From an uncultured Clostridia bacterium (lineage in GTDB: Bacteria; Bacillota; Clostridia; Christensenellales; DUVY01): DNA of 45,318 nucleotides. Where the stretch lies: contig CALAYY010000042.1 in NCBI GenBank assembly GCA_937895465.1, forward strand, positions 1 to 45,318, written 5' to 3'. Both the position numbers and the translations under genes were made by a program. The notes beneath the pieces were generated by a model. That model had not been told where the DNA came from, made no database searches, and saw only the letters and a program-made list of their open reading frames with translations. This document shows, in pieces, positions 41,372 through 45,318 of this stretch; position 1 is the first letter of the stretch; every line of letters starts with the position of its first letter.

Positions 41372-41863
41372 TTATTTCTTTTTGTGATGAATGCAATCTA
41401 CTACGATAGCAAGAGCCAGATAATTAACAGCATTAGCTTCATCAGCTATTGTAACTCCGTAAGAGTCGGTTATTCTAAAAAGTTTCTTAGAAATACGGGC
41501 TACAACCTCATCACCTTTATTGACATCAAATTCCCAAGCAAAAATATTACCGTCAACTTTTAATCCGTTTAGTACAGGGTTTTGCGAAATAATTTTGAGC
41601 TTTTTGGTAAAAACAGTGAATCTGCTTTTGACTGTAAAAAGTAACTTACCTTCCGAGGTATAGACATCGTATCTAGGAAGAAATCTAAAATACCTTTTTT
41701 TGATTTTTAACAAAGGCTGATTATTCATATCGTATATGGTCGATCTAAAAAGAAGATTGACATCTGATTTTACAAAAAAACAGTCAACACCCTGTTCGTC
41801 TTTAATATAAAAACTGCTTCTCCATAAGTTAAAAAGCCTTTGTTTAACAATATAATTTCTCAT
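41372..41863 (-). CDS. LURP-one/YxjI-like protein (163 aa)
   Basis: Paralogue of the gene at 40719. Shared landmarks are the opening with KQRLFNLWRSSFYIKDEQG, CFFVKSDV, PLLKIKKRYFRF, LFTVKSRFTVF, NGLKVDGNIFAWEFDV and VARISKKLFRITDSYGV, then a hydrophobic helix ALAIVVDCIHHKKK. GAGGG precedes the ATG at a good distance. It is 17 bases after the membrane-protein gene at 41881, suggesting cotranscription. Function unknown. Confidence 0.7.
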   Translation of the reverse strand: MRNYIVKQRLFNLWRSSFYIKDEQGVDCFFVKSDVNLLFRSTIYDMNNQPLLKIKKRYFRFLPRYDVYTSEGKLLFTVKSRFTVFTKKLKIISQNPVLNGLKVDGNIFAWEFDVNKGDEVVARISKKLFRITDSYGVTIADEANAVNYLALAIVVDCIHHKKK

Positions 41864-41880
41864 TTTTCCCTCTTTTTTAA

Positions 41881-42306
41881 TTAGTTACTTATTTCAATCT
41901 TGAGTATTTTAGGCACAACAAGAACAGCAATTGCAATTACAATCAATATGCTATTAATAACTATCATAGGTACTTTATTGGTAGTTTTTTTTGAAAGACT
42001 TATAATCAAAATTGACAATGCGCTTAAACCTATAGAGATTCCTGCCGCATAGGGTATATATTGATAAAGTGATGCAATAAATTCAAAAGTTTCATCTCCA
42101 CCATCAAATAATGCCCTAAAATCTTCATTCAAAAACAAAGTAAACAAAGTCATAAATGCAATTAGAAAAAGTATTACATAATATAAAACAATCAAATAAG
42201 TTGATAATAAAATAATGCCAATAAACAATAGACACAAAAATGACAAGACTGTCAAAAAAATAGCAAACCTATTGGTTTTTCTCTTTTTAATTACATTTTC
42301 TTCCAT
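41881..42306 (-). CDS. Small membrane protein of unknown function (141 aa)
   Basis: Four predicted helices: about 12-32, 35-55, 72-92 and 108-130. A basic N-terminus (MEENVIKKRKTNRF) suggests the start faces the cytoplasm. No family recognised. No ribosome binding site is present before the ATG; instead a good promoter ends 6 bases upstream, so the mRNA may be leaderless. It leads the transcript into the two LURP-one-like genes. Confidence 0.7.
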   Translation of the reverse strand: MEENVIKKRKTNRFAIFLTVLSFLCLLFIGIILLSTYLIVLYYVILFLIAFMTLFTLFLNEDFRALFDGGDETFEFIASLYQYIPYAAGISIGLSALSILIISLSKKTTNKVPMIVINSILIVIAIAVLVVPKILKIEISN

Positions 42307-42312
42307 AAAACA

Positions 42313-42340
42313 AGTATAACATTTCTAATACAAAAGTCAA
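42313..42340 (-). promoter_or_regulatory. Promoter of the 141-aa membrane protein gene (leaderless)
   Basis: On the minus strand TTGACT (42340-42335), a 16-base spacer and TATACT (42318-42313) end 6 bases before the ATG, so transcription would start at or next to the start codon. Confidence 0.65.
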
Positions 42341-42353
42341 TATAAATTTATTT

Positions 42354-43208
42354 TTACTCTATATAAACACCGTTTGCGATAATATTTTTAATTTCAAGAC
42401 GCCAATTCTTAGGCGTATCAAAAGGCACAAAATTGTCATCAACAAAAGCAGCTATTGTAGGACCTGCACCGCTCAAGAAAATTCCCAATGCCCCTGCTCT
42501 TTTAAACAATTCAACTATCTTATCAAAATCTTTTATTAGCGGGCGTCTATAAGGAGTATGGATTTTGTCATCCATTATGTATTTTAGCTTATCAAATTCA
42601 CCTTGCGACAAAGCAGCAAATGTAGCAACGGCTCTTGACAATGAATAGACCATATCTGCTCTGCTGTACATTTCGGGTAATACCGCCCTTGCCTTGGTGG
42701 TAGAAAGCGGAAAATCAGCAATCATAACAGCTATTTTTAAATCTTTTTTTGGCAAACACCTAAATGTATGCACCTTGCCTGCACCATTAACAACGCTTAC
42801 AGTTATACCGCCCAAAATTGCAGGCACTACATTGTCTGGATGTCCGTCAAAAGATGTGCAAAGATTAATTACATCTTCGGTTGACATAGGATAATTTAAC
42901 AACGAATTGGCAGCAGTAACTCCACCGACTATACATGCGGCAGAACTCCCCAGACCGCTTGTTTTGGGAATGTTATTAATTTGTTTTATATAAACGCCTT
43001 TAAACTTCTTCCCCAAAAATTCATAGGTCTTTTTGATAGTGCTTGCTACTAGATTTCTGCCGTCTTTTGGCAAATCATCATCAGTATCTATAACAATCTT
43101 ATCAAAAGGCTCTATCCATAGCTCGTTATAAATATCTAAAGCCAGTCCCATACAATCAAAACCTGCACCTAGATTAGCACTTGTAGCAGGCACTTTTATC
43201 TTTACCAT
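42354..43208 (-). CDS. thrB: Homoserine kinase
   Basis: A GHMP-family kinase phosphorylating L-homoserine in threonine synthesis. The 284-residue protein has VPATSANLGAGFDCMGLALD, the ATP-binding PKTSGLGSSAACIVGG, a FDGHPDNVVPAILGG segment and the C-terminal FLSGAGPTIAAF. The start overlaps the end of the PfkB-kinase gene by 7 bases and has AAAGGA in that gene's end. Threonine synthase and homoserine dehydrogenase are not in the window. Confidence 0.94.
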   Translation of the reverse strand: MVKIKVPATSANLGAGFDCMGLALDIYNELWIEPFDKIVIDTDDDLPKDGRNLVASTIKKTYEFLGKKFKGVYIKQINNIPKTSGLGSSAACIVGGVTAANSLLNYPMSTEDVINLCTSFDGHPDNVVPAILGGITVSVVNGAGKVHTFRCLPKKDLKIAVMIADFPLSTTKARAVLPEMYSRADMVYSLSRAVATFAALSQGEFDKLKYIMDDKIHTPYRRPLIKDFDKIVELFKRAGALGIFLSGAGPTIAAFVDDNFVPFDTPKNWRLEIKNIIANGVYIE

Positions 43209-44095
43209 TTTATTTCCTTTATTTTTAACGTTTTAACATCTTTTTGATAATCAGTATTTGTTATATAAGGCTCAAGGCGCCCTATCTTATGCGTTGCAGC
43301 AGTTATCGCATACTTCAAAGTTTCTTTTATATCCATACCGTCTTTTAAACACTTTAATGATGCAGCAACCATTGTGTCCCCAGCGCCTGTTGTGTTGACA
43401 ATGTTATCGTGATTCATATAAGCGCTGTAAGCTTTTTTGCCGTCAGTTATCAATGCCCCCTCTGCTCCCATTGACAGAAGAATGTATTTGATCCCATACT
43501 CATCAATTAGGTTTTTGCATTCCTTTAAAGATTCTACTTCATTTTGGTAGTGCTTACCTGTTAAAGCATTAAATTCAAAGATATTAGGCTTAATCATCAG
43601 AGGGCGTGCTTTGATACCTTCTTTTAATGCCTCACGGCTGGAATCAAATATGCATTTTTGACCGCCGGCTATTTCTATAAGGCGTCTATAAAAATCATCT
43701 GTTGCCCCTGCTGGCAATGAGCCGCTTATTACTACGTATTCTGCCTCTTTGGCAAGAGGCTCAAACTTTTTTATAAAGCTCTCTTCAAGCTGCTTATTAA
43801 TAGGCTCGCATTGCCCGCTGTATTCTGTAATGTTGCCGTATGTATCAATTACCTTTTTGTTGATTCGAGCTTTGCCCTTCATCAGCTCATAATGTCCTAT
43901 GACATTATGTTGCTTTAGATAAGACTCAAATATCATTTTTGAGCCTTCGGGCATAAACATCAGACATTGGGATTGCAGTCCTATATTGCTAAGGCTGATA
44001 GCGACATTAACACCCTTACCTGCGGGTAGGATAAGGGTGTTATCGGTACGAATATATTCATCTATACAAACATTGGCACAAACTGTGAGTATCAT
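43202..44095 (-). CDS. PfkB-family kinase, 1-phosphofructokinase/tagatose-6-phosphate kinase group
   Basis: A 297-residue PfkB kinase of the FruK/LacC branch. Landmarks are the opening MILTVCANVCIDEYI (VTLNPAID position in FruK), PAGKGVNVAISLSNIG, VVISGSLPAG, the anion-hole NTTGAGDTMVA with catalytic Asp, and a helical C-terminus. The FruK branch phosphorylates fructose-1-phosphate or tagatose-6-phosphate; which one acts here is not clear, and no PTS gene is adjacent. AAGGAAG precedes the ATG. It overlaps thrB by 7 bases, an unusual neighbour. Confidence 0.85.
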   Translation of the reverse strand: MILTVCANVCIDEYIRTDNTLILPAGKGVNVAISLSNIGLQSQCLMFMPEGSKMIFESYLKQHNVIGHYELMKGKARINKKVIDTYGNITEYSGQCEPINKQLEESFIKKFEPLAKEAEYVVISGSLPAGATDDFYRRLIEIAGGQKCIFDSSREALKEGIKARPLMIKPNIFEFNALTGKHYQNEVESLKECKNLIDEYGIKYILLSMGAEGALITDGKKAYSAYMNHDNIVNTTGAGDTMVAASLKCLKDGMDIKETLKYAITAATHKIGRLEPYITNTDYQKDVKTLKIKEIKW

Positions 44096-44205
44096 TATCT
44101 TCCTTTATTTTCTTATCATGCAAAACTATTCGGTCTTATTATATGAATATTTTAACAAAAAGTCATTAAAAAAACATAAGCTTGCTAAAATAACTATATA
44201 AAATA

Positions 44206-45318
44206 TTAATCTTCTTCTGCCGTTCTCTTATGAGGAGATGCCGCGATTATAGCAGGCACAAGGTTGGCAGGCACTTCTTCATATCGTTCAAATTTACATA
44301 CAAAACTGCCTCGTCCTTGAGTCATGCTTCTTAAGTCGGTTGCATACTTAAACATCTCAGTCAAAGGCGCTTCTGCTGAAATAATTTGCCTTCCGTCTGA
44401 CAAAGTCATGCCCAAAATCCTGCCGCGTCTTCTGTTCATATCGCCCATTATATCTCCAAGATAGCTTTCGGGTACGGTTATATGATAACTATAAATAGGC
44501 TCTAATATTGAAGGCGATGCCTCCATCATTCCTTTTTTAAATGATAAGGATGCTGCAATTTTAAATGCCATTTCTGACGAATCCACATCATGATAACTTC
44601 CGTCTTGAAGCGTACATTTTAAATTAACTACAGGGTAGCCTGCCAAAACGCCTCTATTGATACATTCTAATAAGCCTTTTTCTACAGCCGGTATATATTG
44701 CTTAGGCACACTGCCGCCGACTACAGTTTCGGTAAACAAAAAGTTGCCTTCATAATACGGCTCAAACATAATTTTGCAATGACCGTATTGACCGTGACCG
44801 CCTGATTGTTTCTTATGCTTGCCTTCGGCAACTGACATTTTTCTTATGGTTTCACGGTAAGGTACTCTTGGATCGGACAGCTTGGCTTCTACACCAAATT
44901 TGTGCTTTAGTTTTTTTGCCATGACATCTATCTGGGTTTCGCCAAGACCGCTTATTAATGTCTCAGCAGTCTCGGCATTTCTTGATACCTTGATAGTCGC
45001 ATCTTCTTCTGTAAGCTTAGTAAGTCCTCCAAAAACCTTTTCTTCCTCGCCTTGTTTTTGACTGGTTATTGCCATTGTAAATACCGCTTCAGGAAAAACA
45101 ATAGGCTCTAAGACTATTTTGCATCCATCCGTTATCGTGTCGCCTGTACGTGTAAATTGCAGCTTTGCAAACGCGCCAAAATCACCAGCACAAAGTGAAT
45201 CAACAGGCTCTTGCTTTTTGCCTTTCATTGTAAAAATTGCAGAGATCTTTTCAGCCTTGTCTATAGTAGAATTATATAAATTGGAGCTTGTTTTTAAAGT
45301 TCCTGAGACCACTCTAAA
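44206..45318 (-). CDS. Elongation factor G-like GTPase, C-terminal part (truncated at right edge)
   Basis: Domains II to V of an EF-G-like protein; the GTPase domain lies beyond the edge and the frame is open to the last base. Seen are FRVVSGTLKTSSNLYN at the start of domain II, GLTKLTEEDATIKV, the SGLGETQIDVMAKKL segment, and GKHKKQSGGHGQYGHCKI in domain IV. The KHKKQSGG form, instead of KxxRQSGG of the main EF-G, marks the EF-G-like (often called FusA2/EF-G2) paralogue rather than the housekeeping factor. Domain V ends in PHKRTAEED. Its role in the cell is not well defined. Confidence 0.9.
   Translation of the reverse strand, partial: FRVVSGTLKTSSNLYNSTIDKAEKISAIFTMKGKKQEPVDSLCAGDFGAFAKLQFTRTGDTITDGCKIVLEPIVFPEAVFTMAITSQKQGEEEKVFGGLTKLTEEDATIKVSRNAETAETLISGLGETQIDVMAKKLKHKFGVEAKLSDPRVPYRETIRKMSVAEGKHKKQSGGHGQYGHCKIMFEPYYEGNFLFTETVVGGSVPKQYIPAVEKGLLECINRGVLAGYPVVNLKCTLQDGSYHDVDSSEMAFKIAASLSFKKGMMEASPSILEPIYSYHITVPESYLGDIMGDMNRRRGRILGMTLSDGRQIISAEAPLTEMFKYATDLRSMTQGRGSFVCKFERYEEVPANLVPAIIAASPHKRTAEED

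Noticed and set aside
45250..45318. Second fold-back at the right edge
   Set aside because: No inverted copy of the last bases was found nearby; the EF-G-like frame simply runs off the end.
1..45318. CRISPR arrays, prophage genes, complete insertion sequences, rRNA
   Set aside because: No regularly spaced repeats, no transposase, capsid, terminase or integrase frames, and no rRNA-like conserved segments were seen.

Overview
The window is AT-rich, with closely packed genes that often overlap by 1 to 17 bases and mostly have AGGAGG-like ribosome binding sites. The content points to an anaerobic, fermentative low-GC Firmicute (Clostridia-like): a trimeric electron-bifurcating [FeFe] hydrogenase, an LplABC/YtcQ-type sugar ABC transporter, a SipW-like signal peptidase, QueH, and a Mn2+ riboswitch in front of a P-type ATPase. 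It looks like an uncultured, plant-polysaccharide-using bacterium, for instance from gut or rumen. Species cannot be told. Both ends cut a gene, and the left end carries a fold-back inverted repeat typical of a contig end.

Layout. (1) 1-1.95 kb: 5' part of a metal P-type ATPase under a yybP-ykoY (Mn2+) riboswitch, divergent from a short-chain dehydrogenase. (2) 1.95-5.3 kb: a 3.3-kb island bounded by 47-bp direct repeats. It holds a GLUG-repeat lipoprotein, a histidine-kinase remnant, two overlapping small genes of unknown function, and two copies of a 32-bp element that starts 2 bp after a stop codon. (3) 5.3-12.4 kb: an operon read leftward, hydC-hydB-hydA, then an ABC substrate-binding lipoprotein and permease with no ATPase, then an MFS transporter. 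A Rex-like palindrome overlaps its promoter. (4) 12.6-20.3 kb: housekeeping genes (phosphoglucomutase, tRNA-Val, signal peptidase, mannose-6-phosphate isomerase, queH, ABC-F, tRNA-Leu) and an SGNH esterase.

(5) 20.4-39.8 kb: a pectin/galacturonate locus of 19 genes on the minus strand: kdgA-VOC fusion, kdgK, TIM-barrel isomerase, ABC ATPase, MATE, uxaC, membrane protein, two LplB/LplC permeases, 699-aa binding lipoprotein, two membrane proteins, second ABC ATPase, two membrane proteins, GH28, GH105, kduI, kduD. A divergent AraC regulator (39.9 kb) probably controls it. The GH28 and GH105 enzymes have no signal peptide, so oligosaccharides are probably imported by the ABC system and cut in the cytosol. 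Unsaturated uronate then passes through KduI and KduD to KDG, KdgK makes KDPG, and KdgA yields pyruvate and glyceraldehyde-3-phosphate. UxaC starts the saturated galacturonate branch; uxaB and uxaA are not in the window. The five small polytopic membrane proteins built into this operon are its least explained part.

(6) 40.7-45.3 kb: two tandem LURP-one/YxjI-like proteins, a membrane protein whose promoter suggests a leaderless mRNA, homoserine kinase overlapping a PfkB sugar kinase, and the C-terminal part of an EF-G-like factor running off the right end. I saw no CRISPR array, rRNA, complete insertion sequence or prophage.
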